A DNA stretch of 16,666 bases from Actinobacteria bacterium 13_1_20CM_4_69_9. GTDB lineage: Bacteria > Actinomycetota > Thermoleophilia > Gaiellales > Gaiellaceae. The notes beneath the pieces were generated by a model, which was not told the origin of the DNA, did not search any database, and worked only from the letters and a program-made list of their open reading frames with translations. The position numbers and the translations under genes were made by a program. Shown here in pieces: positions 1 through 6,480 of the stretch (within the stretch, counting starts at the first letter, position 1; every line of letters begins with the position of its first letter). The stretch is from NCBI GenBank assembly GCA_001920085.1, contig MNJC01000046.1, positions 1-16,666 on the forward strand, in the 5' to 3' direction.

Positions 1-333
1 CGACTCGGAGGCCGCGCGCGCGCCGCGATAGAGCGACGCCGAGAGCCCACCTTCGGTATGCGCGAGCGGCACGTAGACGGCATCGCGTGCGCGACCCGTC
101 TCGGTCACCCGCCCGAACGGCTCATCCAGCTCGTACTCGCCGAGCTCGATCTCCAGCGGCCCGACCACCGACACCGGGATGACGGCGGCGCCGGTGAGCA
201 TCTCCTGTGCGTCGACGAAGGGCGAGAGGTCGATCGACGTCACGCCGTCGCTGAGCCCGAGGGCCTGCTGGCGCGCACGGATCGACGCATCGTCGTTCTT
301 CCTCGGCCAGCGCTTCAGATCCACGGGACTCAT
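1..333 (-). CDS. Hydroxymethylglutaryl-CoA reductase-like protein, N-terminal part (cut by window edge)
   Basis: This frame is open from an ATG at 333 down to base 1, giving 111 residues with no stop, so the gene continues to the left of the window. The visible part has the HMG-CoA reductase entry region: IPVSVVGPLEI at residues 52-62, matching the family pattern P-G-V-x-G-P-L, then VPLAHTEGGLSASLYRGARA at 88-107, matching the family's P-M-A-T-T-E-G-x-L-x-A-S-x-x-R-G block. E94 is the counterpart of the catalytic glutamate of class I enzymes. The family reduces HMG-CoA to mevalonate with NAD(P)H in the cytoplasm. The usual E-N-x-I-G motif just before the P-x-x-V-x-G-P-L block is not recognisable, so this is a divergent member. 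A GGGAG ribosome site lies about 5 bases upstream. The gene is divergent from the ferritin-like gene at 345 with only 11 bp between starts. Confidence 0.78.
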   Translation of the reverse strand, partial: MSPVDLKRWPRKNDDASIRARQQALGLSDGVTSIDLSPFVDAQEMLTGAAVIPVSVVGPLEIELGEYELDEPFGRVTETGRARDAVYVPLAHTEGGLSASLYRGARAASES

Positions 334-336
334 AAT
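331..336 (+). promoter_or_regulatory. Putative -10 element (CATAAT) for a leaderless ferritin-like mRNA
   Basis: CATAAT matches the TATAAT consensus in 5 of 6 positions and ends 8 bases before the ATG at 345. That spacing would put the transcription start at or next to the start codon, the leaderless arrangement common in Actinobacteria. No convincing -35 is seen. The hexamer overlaps the start codon of the divergent HMG-CoA reductase-like gene. Inferred from position only. Confidence 0.4.
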
Positions 337-344
337 CTCCCAGA

Positions 345-1157
345 ATGGCGACGGGCCAACTGATCGAGATGCCGGCCGAGGGCCGCGAGGCGTTCACGGG
401 CGTCCTCCGCTTCTACGACCTCGCAAAGCGTCAGGAATGGCAGGTCAAGGGCCTCCCGTGGGGCGAGCTCGCGCCGATCCCCGAGGGGAAGGGCACGCCG
501 CAACGCCAGGCGCGGCGTAAGGACATGTGGCGCTCTGTCCTCACGCAACAACTGCAGGCCGACATGCTCGCGTGCGACATGGCGTCGCAGCTCCTGAACA
601 TCGCGCCCGACCACGAGGCGAAGCTCTACTACTCGACGATGGTGCAGGACGAGTCGCGCCACACGGAGGCGTGGCTCAAGCTCGTCGGCGAAGCCGGCGG
701 GACGGCCGAGCGCGACCCGCACCTCGACAACCTCGCACACATGACGCTCGAAGCCGACACGCTCCAGGAGAAGGTGTTCCTGATGCAGGTGTTCTACGAG
801 CGGCTGATCATCAGCCGCTTTCGCCTGATCGCGCGCTCTTCGCGCGGAACCGTCCTCGAAGACCTGTGCAACCGGTTGGCGACGGACGACGGCATCCACC
901 ACGGCGCGGGAATGGCCTACGAGCGCGTGCTGCTCCAGAACGCCGACAAGAAGACACAGCGCAAGCTCGTCGACGCCGCGAATCGCCTCCTGCCGGAGTT
1001 CGCGGCCCACGCCATGTGGCGACCGAAGGAACGCGCGTGGATCGGCCGGATGATGGAGGCCCGGGACGCCGAACGGCTGAAGGAGGACCTGGAGATCGGC
1101 GTGCGGTTGGCGGAGTCGCTCGGACTCGACGTCAGCGACGTCGAGATGCCGTTCTAG
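345..1157 (+). CDS. Ferritin-like (diiron carboxylate) domain protein, R2/R2lox-like
   Basis: 270 residues, mostly helical. Probable metal ligands in ferritin-superfamily order are D73 (in QLQADMLA), E103 and H106 (E-S-R-H), E152 (VFYERLI) and D182 with H185 (D-G-I-H). The spacings (30, 3, 46, 30, 3) fit a diiron four-helix bundle of the ribonucleotide reductase R2, R2-like oxidase or acyl-ACP desaturase type. The last motif is D-x-x-H instead of the usual E-x-x-H. Such proteins activate O2 at a two-metal site, but the substrate cannot be read from sequence. The region before D73 holds charged helices and no signal peptide, so the protein should be cytoplasmic. The ATG at 345 is chosen because it is the first start and follows a -10-like hexamer; ATG 369 is an alternative. 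The stop is 1 base before the folD start, so the two genes are probably co-transcribed. Confidence 0.72.
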   Translation: MATGQLIEMPAEGREAFTGVLRFYDLAKRQEWQVKGLPWGELAPIPEGKGTPQRQARRKDMWRSVLTQQLQADMLACDMASQLLNIAPDHEAKLYYSTMVQDESRHTEAWLKLVGEAGGTAERDPHLDNLAHMTLEADTLQEKVFLMQVFYERLIISRFRLIARSSRGTVLEDLCNRLATDDGIHHGAGMAYERVLLQNADKKTQRKLVDAANRLLPEFAAHAMWRPKERAWIGRMMEARDAERLKEDLEIGVRLAESLGLDVSDVEMPF

Positions 1158-1158
1158 G

Positions 1159-2016
1159 GTGCCGGCCGCGACACTGATGGACGGACGCGCGCTCGCTGCG
1201 CGCATCCGCGAGGAGCTGAAAGGCGAGATCGCCGAATTCGGTGAAGTGCGGCTCGCAACCGTGCTCGTCGGCGACGATCCGGCCTCGCAGATCTACATCC
1301 GGCTCAAGCACAAGGCGGCCGAGGAGGTCGGGATCCAGGCGATCGACAACCGCCTGCCTCAGGACACGCCCGAGGACGAGCTGATCGAGCTCGTGGAGGA
1401 GCTGAACGAGGACGACGCGGTCGACGGGGTCCTTGTCCAGACCCCGCTTCCGCCCCAGATCGACGAGGCGCGCGTGATGCGCACGCTCGATCCGATGAAG
1501 GACGTCGACGGGCTCCATCCCTTCAACGCCGGCCAGCTCTTCTTCGGCCAGCAGACGCTCGTCGGCGCGACGCCCGTCGGCGTGATGCGGCTGCTGGCGG
1601 CATACAAGATCCCGGTCGCCGGTGCCCGTGCGGTCGTCGTCGGCCGCAGCCTGATCGTCGGGCGGCCGCTCTCGATGCTCCTCCTGCACGCAAACGCGAC
1701 GGTCACCATCTGTCACTCGCGCACCGAGGATCTCGCGCGGCACACACTCGACGCCGACATCCTCGTGGCTGCCGTCGGGTCGCTCGGCCTGATCACCACC
1801 GACATGGTCAAGACGGGAGCGGCCGTGATCGACGTGGGAATGAATCGGACCGACGACGGGCTGTTCGGCGACGTCGACCCGGGCGTCGCGGACGTGGCCG
1901 CATTCATCACGCCCGTGCCCGGCGGGGTCGGGCCGATGACGATCGCCTGCTTGCTCGAGAACGCCCTGAAGGCCGCTCGCTACAGAAGCGGCGCGCTTGC
2001 GTTCCCTCGCATCTGA
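1159..2016 (+). CDS. folD: Bifunctional methylenetetrahydrofolate dehydrogenase / methenyltetrahydrofolate cyclohydrolase FolD
   Basis: 285 residues, the usual FolD length. It interconverts 5,10-methylene-THF, methenyl-THF and 10-formyl-THF using NADP+, feeding purine and formyl-methionine synthesis in the cytoplasm. Visible hallmarks are the catalytic Y-x-x-x-K (Y46, K50), the VLVQTPLP block (91-98), KDVDGLHP (114-121), the nucleotide-binding VVGRSLIVGRP (160-170), CHSRT (185-189) and the C-terminal PVPGGVGPMT (252-261). The start is the GTG at 1159, one base after the preceding stop, which gives the usual short N-terminus before the M-D-G-R-A-L-A helix. An ATG at 1177 would remove six residues and is less likely. 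The last codons overlap a promoter-like sequence for the cold-shock gene. Confidence 0.96.
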   Translation: MPAATLMDGRALAARIREELKGEIAEFGEVRLATVLVGDDPASQIYIRLKHKAAEEVGIQAIDNRLPQDTPEDELIELVEELNEDDAVDGVLVQTPLPPQIDEARVMRTLDPMKDVDGLHPFNAGQLFFGQQTLVGATPVGVMRLLAAYKIPVAGARAVVVGRSLIVGRPLSMLLLHANATVTICHSRTEDLARHTLDADILVAAVGSLGLITTDMVKTGAAVIDVGMNRTDDGLFGDVDPGVADVAAFITPVPGGVGPMTIACLLENALKAARYRSGALAFPRI

Positions 2017-2024
2017 GCTACACT
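1997..2024 (+). promoter_or_regulatory. Putative promoter of the cold-shock gene
   Basis: TTGCGT (1997-2002) and TACACT (2019-2024) are separated by 16 bases. The -10 matches the consensus in 4 of 6 positions, including the key T-A and final T. This predicts a start near 2031 and a 5' leader of about 60 bases before the TTG, in keeping with the long leaders of csp mRNAs. It lies across the end of folD. Confidence 0.4.
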
Positions 2025-2092
2025 CCGGCCGCTGTATCAGTAGTGGCGGCTCGGTGCCCGGGCCGTCGCGTGTTTTTGAAGGAGGAAGTCGC

Positions 2093-2293
2093 TTGGCTCA
2101 GGGCACCGTGAAGTGGTTCTCGAACGAGAAGGGCTATGGGTTCATCGAGCGTGAGGGCGGCGAGGATGTCTTCGTCCACTTCTCGGCGATCTCCCAGGAG
2201 GGTTACAAGTCGCTGACCGAGGGTCAGCGTGTTGAGTTCGAGGTCGTGCAGGGCCCCAAGGGCGCTCAGGCCGCGAACGTTCAGCCTGTCTAG
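2093..2293 (+). CDS. Cold-shock domain protein (CspA family)
   Basis: 66 residues forming a single OB-fold cold-shock domain. RNP1 is KGYGFI (13-18) and RNP2 is VFVHF (26-30), with the conserved start G-T-V-K-W-F. Such proteins bind single-stranded RNA and DNA and act as RNA chaperones during cold or general growth. The start is TTG at 2093, six bases after a strong GGAGGA ribosome site (2081-2086). A longer frame from 1997 adds a non-family extension that crosses folD and is rejected. The gene is followed by a strong rho-independent terminator and so is probably a single-gene transcript. Its codons are slightly less GC-rich than its neighbours (AAG GGC TAT GGG, CGT GTT), as is common for highly expressed genes. 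Confidence 0.95.
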   Translation: MAQGTVKWFSNEKGYGFIEREGGEDVFVHFSAISQEGYKSLTEGQRVEFEVVQGPKGAQAANVQPV

Positions 2294-2316
2294 CTTTCCT
2301 TTCGGAACCGAGTGCT

Positions 2317-2347
2317 GAGGCCCCCGAAAGGGGGCCTCTTTGTTTGT
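2317..2347 (+). terminator. Rho-independent terminator after the cold-shock gene
   Basis: A perfect 9-bp stem, GAGGCCCCC with GGGGGCCTC, closes a GAAA tetraloop (loop 2326-2329) and is followed at once by TTTGTTTGT. It ends the csp transcript 24 bases after its stop codon and separates it from the gat operon. It is the clearest terminator in the window. Confidence 0.92.
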
Positions 2348-2372
2348 ATGGCAGGCTCTTTGGCTTGTATGG
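2344..2372 (+). repeat. Direct repeat TTGTATGG upstream of gatC
   Basis: The octamer TTGTATGG occurs at 2344-2351 and 2365-2372, a 21-base period that is about two helical turns. It lies between the csp terminator and the gatC ribosome site, where the gat operon promoter must be, so it could be an operator or part of the promoter. It could also be chance. Confidence 0.3.
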
Positions 2373-2381
2373 GAGGTCCGC

Positions 2382-2678
2382 ATGGCGATCACGAGGGATG
2401 ACGTGTTGCACGTGGCGGCGCTCGCCCGCCTCGAGCTGACGGAGGACGAGATCTCGCGGCTCGAGGTGCAGCTCAACGACATTCTCGAGGCGGTCGGAAA
2501 GGTGTCGGAGCTCGACCTCTCGGACGTGCCGCCGACGTCCCATCCGCTCGACGTCGTCAATGCCTTCCGTCCCGACGAGTCGCGGCCGTCGCTTCCGCTC
2601 GACGACGTGTTTGCGAATGCGCCCCAGCGCGACGGCGACCACTTCCGCGTGCCGCCCACGGGAGAGACCGCCGCGTGA
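2382..2678 (+). CDS. gatC: Asp/Glu-tRNA(Asn/Gln) amidotransferase subunit C
   Basis: 98 residues, the normal GatC size. It starts MAITRDDVLHVAALARLELT, the family signature of an N-terminal helix with V-x-x-V-A-x-L-A-R-L-x-L, and has the later VPPTSHPLDVVNAFRPDE stretch (53-70) and a C-terminal F-R-V-P. GatC is the belt subunit that wraps the GatA-GatB interface in the enzyme making Gln-tRNA(Gln) and/or Asn-tRNA(Asn). The ATG at 2382 follows a GGGAGG site (2371-2376) by 5 bases. The in-frame TTG at 2340 lies in the terminator tail and is rejected. Its stop overlaps the gatA start (GTGA), suggesting coupled translation. Confidence 0.95.
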   Translation: MAITRDDVLHVAALARLELTEDEISRLEVQLNDILEAVGKVSELDLSDVPPTSHPLDVVNAFRPDESRPSLPLDDVFANAPQRDGDHFRVPPTGETAA

Positions 2679-4078
2679 TCGACACCCTGCGACTCACCGT
2701 CGAAGCGGCCAGGGACATGCTCGAGCGCAAGGAGGTCTCCGCCGCGGAACTGCGCGCGGGTTATCGCGAGGCGATCGACGCGCGCAACGACGAGCTGCAC
2801 TGCTTCCTCACGCTCGTCGACGAGGACGGCAACGACGGCGTCCCGATCGCGCTGAAGGACGTCATCTCGACGAAGGGCGTTCAGACCACTGCCGGCTCCA
2901 AGATCCTCGAGGGCTACGTGCCGGTGTTCGATTCGACCGTCGCGGCGCGCTGCAAGGCGGCGGGCCTGCAGCTGCTCGGCAAGACGAACACCGACGAGTT
3001 CGCGATGGGCTCGTCGACCGAGAACTCGGCCTTCGGCCCGAGCAAGAACCCGTGGGATCCGATGCGCGTGCCGGGAGGCTCGGGCGGCGGCTCCGCGGCG
3101 GCTGTGTCCGCCGGCATGACGCCGTGGGCGCTCGGCTCCGACACGGGAGGCTCGATCAAGCAGCCGTCCGCGCTCTGCGGCAACGTCGGGCTGCGTCCCA
3201 CGTACGGAACGGTGTCGCGCTACGGCATCGTCGCGTTCGCGTCGTCGCTCGACCAGGTGGGGCCCGTGACGAAGACGGTGCGCGACAACGCGCTGCTGTA
3301 CGGGATCATCAGCGGCCGCGACGAGTGCGACTCGACGACGGTCGACGTGCCGCCGGTGGAGCTGCCCGAGGCGGAAGAGCTGAAGGGACTGCGTGTCGGA
3401 GTGCCGAAGGAGCTGAACGAGGCCGAAGGGATCGAGCCCGGCGTCGCCGAGGCCGTGAGCCGCGCGATCGATCTCTGCGGCGAGTTGGGCGCCGAGGTCG
3501 GCGAGTGCGAGCTGCCGCGCTCGGTCGAATACGGGCTGCCCTGCTACTACCTCGTCGCGCCCGCCGAAGCGTCCTCCAACCTGGCTCGCTACGACGGCGT
3601 CCGCTACGGGCCGCGCGTCGAGGCCGACGGTTACTACGAGATGGTCTCGCGCACGCGCGACTCCGGCTTCGGCGACGAGCCGAAGCGGCGGATCATGCTC
3701 GGCACGTACGCGCTCTCCGCCGGCTACTACGAGGCGTACTACGGCCAGGCGCAGAAGGTGCGCACCGTCATCTCGCGCGAGTTCGCCGCGGCGTTCGAGC
3801 GCTTCGATGTGCTCGTCAGCCCCACGTCGCCGACCGTCGCGTTCAAGCTCGGCGAGAAGACGGACAACCCGCTCGCTATGTATCTCGCGGACGTTTTGAC
3901 GATCCCGCCGAACATGGCAGGCCTGCCCGGCCTCTCGATTCCGTGCGGGTTGTCCGAAGGTCTCCCCGTCGGGCTGCAGCTGATCGGCCCGCAGTTCTCG
4001 GAGAACACCCTGTTCCGCGCGGGCCATGCCCTGGAGCGGGCGATCGGCTTCGATTTCGTGCCGGAGCGTCTGCGATGA
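2675..4078 (+). CDS. gatA: Asp/Glu-tRNA(Asn/Gln) amidotransferase subunit A
   Basis: 467 residues. This is the amidase subunit that releases ammonia from glutamine and passes it to GatB. The amidase-signature triad is complete: K61 (GVPIALKD), S136 (PGGSGGGS) and nucleophile S160 (GSDTGGSIKQPS). The 75- and 24-residue spacings are the same as in characterised GatA. The GTG start at 2675 overlaps the gatC stop by 4 bp. The protein is about 15-20 residues shorter than usual because the helix that normally lies between F-L-x-x-x and G-V-P-I-A-L-K-D is missing; residues 44-61 run straight from FLTLVDEDGNDG to the lysine motif. The triad and the rest are normal, so the enzyme is expected to work. 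The stop overlaps the next small gene (ATGA). Confidence 0.96.
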   Translation: MIDTLRLTVEAARDMLERKEVSAAELRAGYREAIDARNDELHCFLTLVDEDGNDGVPIALKDVISTKGVQTTAGSKILEGYVPVFDSTVAARCKAAGLQLLGKTNTDEFAMGSSTENSAFGPSKNPWDPMRVPGGSGGGSAAAVSAGMTPWALGSDTGGSIKQPSALCGNVGLRPTYGTVSRYGIVAFASSLDQVGPVTKTVRDNALLYGIISGRDECDSTTVDVPPVELPEAEELKGLRVGVPKELNEAEGIEPGVAEAVSRAIDLCGELGAEVGECELPRSVEYGLPCYYLVAPAEASSNLARYDGVRYGPRVEADGYYEMVSRTRDSGFGDEPKRRIMLGTYALSAGYYEAYYGQAQKVRTVISREFAAAFERFDVLVSPTSPTVAFKLGEKTDNPLAMYLADVLTIPPNMAGLPGLSIPCGLSEGLPVGLQLIGPQFSENTLFRAGHALERAIGFDFVPERLR

Positions 4079-4329
4079 AGCGGACGTTCGTCGATCAGGC
4101 TGCCGACTTCGTGCTCGCGGTCGAGCGTGTCTTCGGCGAGCGCCCGCGCGTGCTCGACGGCTCGCGCGCCGTGCAGCTCGGCGACGTGCGGCTGTCGCTC
4201 GAGGCCGGCGAGCGCGAGCTGTGCTTGATCCGCATGCACGGTGCGCTCGCGGAGTACCTGGCGGTGTTCGAGGTGCGCGGTGACATCGAGGTGCCGCTGC
4301 TGAAGGCGAAGGAGTTCCTCGATGGCTGA
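4075..4329 (+). CDS. Small protein of unknown function inside the gat operon
   Basis: 84 residues, beginning MKRTFVDQAADFVLAVERVF. The ATG overlaps the gatA stop (ATGA, 4 bp) and the end overlaps the gatB start by 8 bp, so it sits exactly in the slot between gatA and gatB and should be translated by coupling. I do not recognise a family. The composition is that of a folded alpha/beta protein, with an amphipathic first helix, alternating strand-like stretches (VQLGDVRLSLEAG, LCLIRMHG, YLAVFEVRG) and no signal peptide or membrane segment. The tight packing and coding-like third-position GC support a real gene. A role with the amidotransferase is inferred only from position. Confidence 0.7.
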   Translation: MKRTFVDQAADFVLAVERVFGERPRVLDGSRAVQLGDVRLSLEAGERELCLIRMHGALAEYLAVFEVRGDIEVPLLKAKEFLDG

Positions 4330-5725
4330 ATGGGAGCCCGTCGTCGGGCTCGAGATCCACGTCCAGCTGAAGACCCGGACGAAGATGTTCTGCCGCTGTG
4401 CGAACGCGTACGCGACCGAGCCGAACACACAGACGTGCCCGGTCTGCCTCGCGTTTCCCGGCGCGCTGCCGACGCCGAACGAGACGGCCATCGAGTGGAC
4501 GCTGAAGCTCGGCCTCGCACTCGGCTGCGAGATCGCGCCGCGCGCGCTCTTTCACCGCAAGCACTACCCCTATCCCGACTTGCCGAAGGGCTACCAGATC
4601 TCCCAGTACGACGAGCCGCTGTGCGTGAACGGCAGCTTCGTCGTCCCCGGCGACGACGGCGACTTCGAGGTCGGGATCGTCCGCGCCCATCTCGAGGAGG
4701 ACGCGGCGAAGACGATCCACGTCGGCGGGGCGACCGGCCGGATCGTCGGCGCGGCGCACTCGAACATCGACTTCAACCGCGGCGGCACGCCGCTCGTCGA
4801 GATCGTCACGCGGCCGGATATCCACTCGGCCGAGCAGGCGAGGCGCTTTCTGCAGCTCCTTCGGCAGACGATCGTCGAGCTCGGCATCTCCGACGCCGAG
4901 ATGGAAAAGGGCCAGCTCCGCGCCGACGCGAACGTCTCCGTGCGCGAGCAGGGGGAGGCGGGCTATCGCACCCGCACGGAGCTGAAGAACATGAACTCCT
5001 TCAGCCACATTGCGCGGGGGATCGACGCAGAGGTGCGGCGCCAGGTCGCGACGTGGGAGGTGGGCGGCGAGGTCGTGCAGCAGACACTGGACTACGAGGT
5101 GAAGTCCGACACTGTCACTCCCCGCCGGCGCAAGGAGGAGGCGGACGACTATCGCTACTTCCCGGAGCCCGACCTGGTGCCGGTCGAGCCTGCCGCCGAG
5201 GTGATCGAGCGCCTGCGGGCGGACCTGCCCGAGCTGCCCGGCACGCGCATCCGCGTGCTCGCGGCCGACGTCGGCTTCGACCACGCAGTCGATCTCGTCA
5301 CGACGGGAAACGAGCACAAAGCCCGGCTGCTCGTGGAGCACGGCCTGGACTGGCCGACCGCCGCAAACGTGGCGATGAACCAGCTCGCCGCCATCGACCC
5401 GCTTCCGGAGAACGGGCCGGCTCTCGTGGCGATCATCGAGCAGCGCGACGCGATCACCCGCGAGGCGCTCACCGCTTCGTTCGCGGACAGCGCCGTGGGC
5501 CCGCTCGACGCCGACGCCGTCCTCGCGCACCACGTCGTGGCCGACACGTCCGAGCTCGAGCCGCTCGTCGACCGCGTCCTGGCCGACAGCCCGGGACAGG
5601 TTGCCGCGTTCAGGGGCGGCAAGCAGGGCCTGCTCGGTTACTTCGTCGGGCAGGTGATGAAGGAGACCCAGGGCAAGGCCGATCCCAAGGTCGTCAACGA
5701 GCTGTTGCGAACGAAGCTGGGTTAA
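4322..5725 (+). CDS. gatB: Asp/Glu-tRNA(Asn/Gln) amidotransferase subunit B
   Basis: 467 residues, close to the family's usual 475-480. GatB phosphorylates and then amidates Glu-tRNA(Gln) or Asp-tRNA(Asn) using ammonia from GatA. Recognisable blocks are VVGLEIHVQLKT (7-18), the zinc-type cysteines C24, C26, C39 and C42, LPKGYQISQYDEP, DFNRGGTPLVEIVT, RADANVSV and TELKNMNSF. The C-terminal YqeY-like tail domain ends in GKQGLLGYFVGQVMKET plus ADPKVVNELL and contacts the tRNA elbow. The ATG at 4322 lies inside the end of the small upstream ORF. A gatCAB operon implies that at least one of glutaminyl- or asparaginyl-tRNA is made by the indirect route in this organism. Confidence 0.97.
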   Translation: MAEWEPVVGLEIHVQLKTRTKMFCRCANAYATEPNTQTCPVCLAFPGALPTPNETAIEWTLKLGLALGCEIAPRALFHRKHYPYPDLPKGYQISQYDEPLCVNGSFVVPGDDGDFEVGIVRAHLEEDAAKTIHVGGATGRIVGAAHSNIDFNRGGTPLVEIVTRPDIHSAEQARRFLQLLRQTIVELGISDAEMEKGQLRADANVSVREQGEAGYRTRTELKNMNSFSHIARGIDAEVRRQVATWEVGGEVVQQTLDYEVKSDTVTPRRRKEEADDYRYFPEPDLVPVEPAAEVIERLRADLPELPGTRIRVLAADVGFDHAVDLVTTGNEHKARLLVEHGLDWPTAANVAMNQLAAIDPLPENGPALVAIIEQRDAITREALTASFADSAVGPLDADAVLAHHVVADTSELEPLVDRVLADSPGQVAAFRGGKQGLLGYFVGQVMKETQGKADPKVVNELLRTKLG

Positions 5726-5756
5726 GCCCCAGGGCGCCGGGTACCCCTGTCTCTCC

Positions 5757-5785
5757 CCTTCGGTTTCCCTAGCAACCGGAAGGAG
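5757..5785 (+). promoter_or_regulatory. Hairpin overlapping the ribosome site of the 5791 gene
   Basis: CCTTCGGTT (5757-5765) can pair with AACCGGAAGG (5774-5783) as 9 pairs with a one-base bulge and an 8-base loop. The 3' arm contains most of the GGAAGGAG ribosome site (5778-5785) of the next gene, so folding would hide it. It could act as a translation switch or a weak attenuator after gatB. There is no T-run, so an intrinsic terminator is unlikely. Confidence 0.35.
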
Positions 5786-5790
5786 CTGAG

Positions 5791-6402
5791 ATGAGTACGT
5801 GGGTCTGGATCGTGATCGCCGCTGTCGTGGTGGTAGTGCTCGTTGCAATTGTGTGGAGCGCTCTGCGCGCAAAGCGCAGGCGTCAGCTACAGGACACCTT
5901 TGGACGCGAATACGACCGCACGGTCGAACAGGCCGGCGGCCGCCGCGCCGCCGAGCAAGAGCTGCTCGACCGGAAGAAGCAGCACGAGCAGCTCGACATC
6001 CGGCCGTTGTCGCCCGAGTCGCGTGAGCGGTACGTGCGGCGCTGGCAGTCGACGCAAGCGCGCTTCGTCGACGACCCGACGGCTGCGGTCGCCGAAGCCG
6101 ACCAACTCGTGCAGGAGGTCATGCAGGAACGCGGCTACCCGACGAAGGACTTCGAGCGCCGCGTGTCCGACATCTCCATCGATCATCCGGGCGTCGTCGA
6201 GAAGTACCGCACCGCCGACGGCATCGCTCGTGCGAGCGAGCGCGGGGAGGCGACGACCGAGGACATGCGTCACTCCGTGCGGCACTACCGCGCCTTGTTC
6301 GCCGAGCTCCTCGAAACGGACGACGACGTCGAGAACGTCGACGACGTCAGCAGCCGCGACGACGGGCGCGTCGAGGCGAAAAACGTCGAGCGCCTTCGAT
6401 GA
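5791..6402 (+). CDS. Single-pass membrane protein of unknown function
   Basis: 203 residues. Residues 4-26 (WVWIVIAAVVVVVLVAIVWS region) form one strong membrane helix followed by RAKRRR, so by the positive-inside rule the remaining ~170 residues are cytoplasmic. The soluble part is charged and helical, with clear blocks: FGREYDRTVEQAGGRRAAEQ (37-56), LDIRPLSPESRERYVRRW, ARFVDDPTAAVAEADQLV, MQERGYP and SIDHPGVVEKYR. I recall similar proteins of this layout in many actinobacteria as conserved hypotheticals, with no known role. The start follows GGAAGGAG by 5 bases. The tail is rich in Asp and Glu (ETDDDVENVDDVSSRDD). It is last in the rightward block and may be co-transcribed with gatB, 65 bp upstream. 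Confidence 0.85.
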   Translation: MSTWVWIVIAAVVVVVLVAIVWSALRAKRRRQLQDTFGREYDRTVEQAGGRRAAEQELLDRKKQHEQLDIRPLSPESRERYVRRWQSTQARFVDDPTAAVAEADQLVQEVMQERGYPTKDFERRVSDISIDHPGVVEKYRTADGIARASERGEATTEDMRHSVRHYRALFAELLETDDDVENVDDVSSRDDGRVEAKNVERLR

Positions 6403-6445
6403 CGCGCTCGTTCGTCGAGCGGCTCCTCTCGGCCTAACCGTGAAC

Positions 6446-6479
6446 GGGCGTGTCCCGGGACACTCCCGGGACACGTCCC
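6446..6479. terminator. Perfect 12-bp hairpin between convergent genes (likely bidirectional terminator)
   Basis: CGTGTCCCGGGA (6449-6460) and TCCCGGGACACG (6464-6475) form a perfect 12-bp stem with a CAC loop. GGG and CCC on the outside extend it to 15 pairs with a single bulged T. It lies between the stop at 6402 and the convergent stop at 6481. There is no T-run on either side, so it is not a classic intrinsic terminator, but T-less hairpins are often used this way in high-GC actinobacteria. The left arm plus loop is also a 14-base palindrome, GTGTCCCGGGACAC (6450-6463). Confidence 0.6.
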
Positions 6480-6480
6480 T

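Noticed and set aside
330..1205. A 291-codon minus-strand frame opposite the ferritin-like gene
   Set aside because: Antisense shadow; no family motif, and the plus-strand protein has ordered metal-ligand motifs.
1997..2092. A longer cold-shock protein starting upstream of the TTG
   Set aside because: The extension has no similarity to cold-shock proteins, overlaps folD, and a strong ribosome site points to TTG 2093.
2340..2381. GatC starting at the TTG at 2340
   Set aside because: That start lies in the T-tract of the csp terminator; ATG 2382 has a good ribosome site and gives the standard N-terminus.
2018..5872. A 1284-codon open frame on the minus strand covering the csp-gat region
   Set aside because: It is a shadow of plus-strand genes with clear family motifs; the translation is an Arg/Asp/Leu/Val-rich low-information sequence typical of the complement of GC-rich codons.
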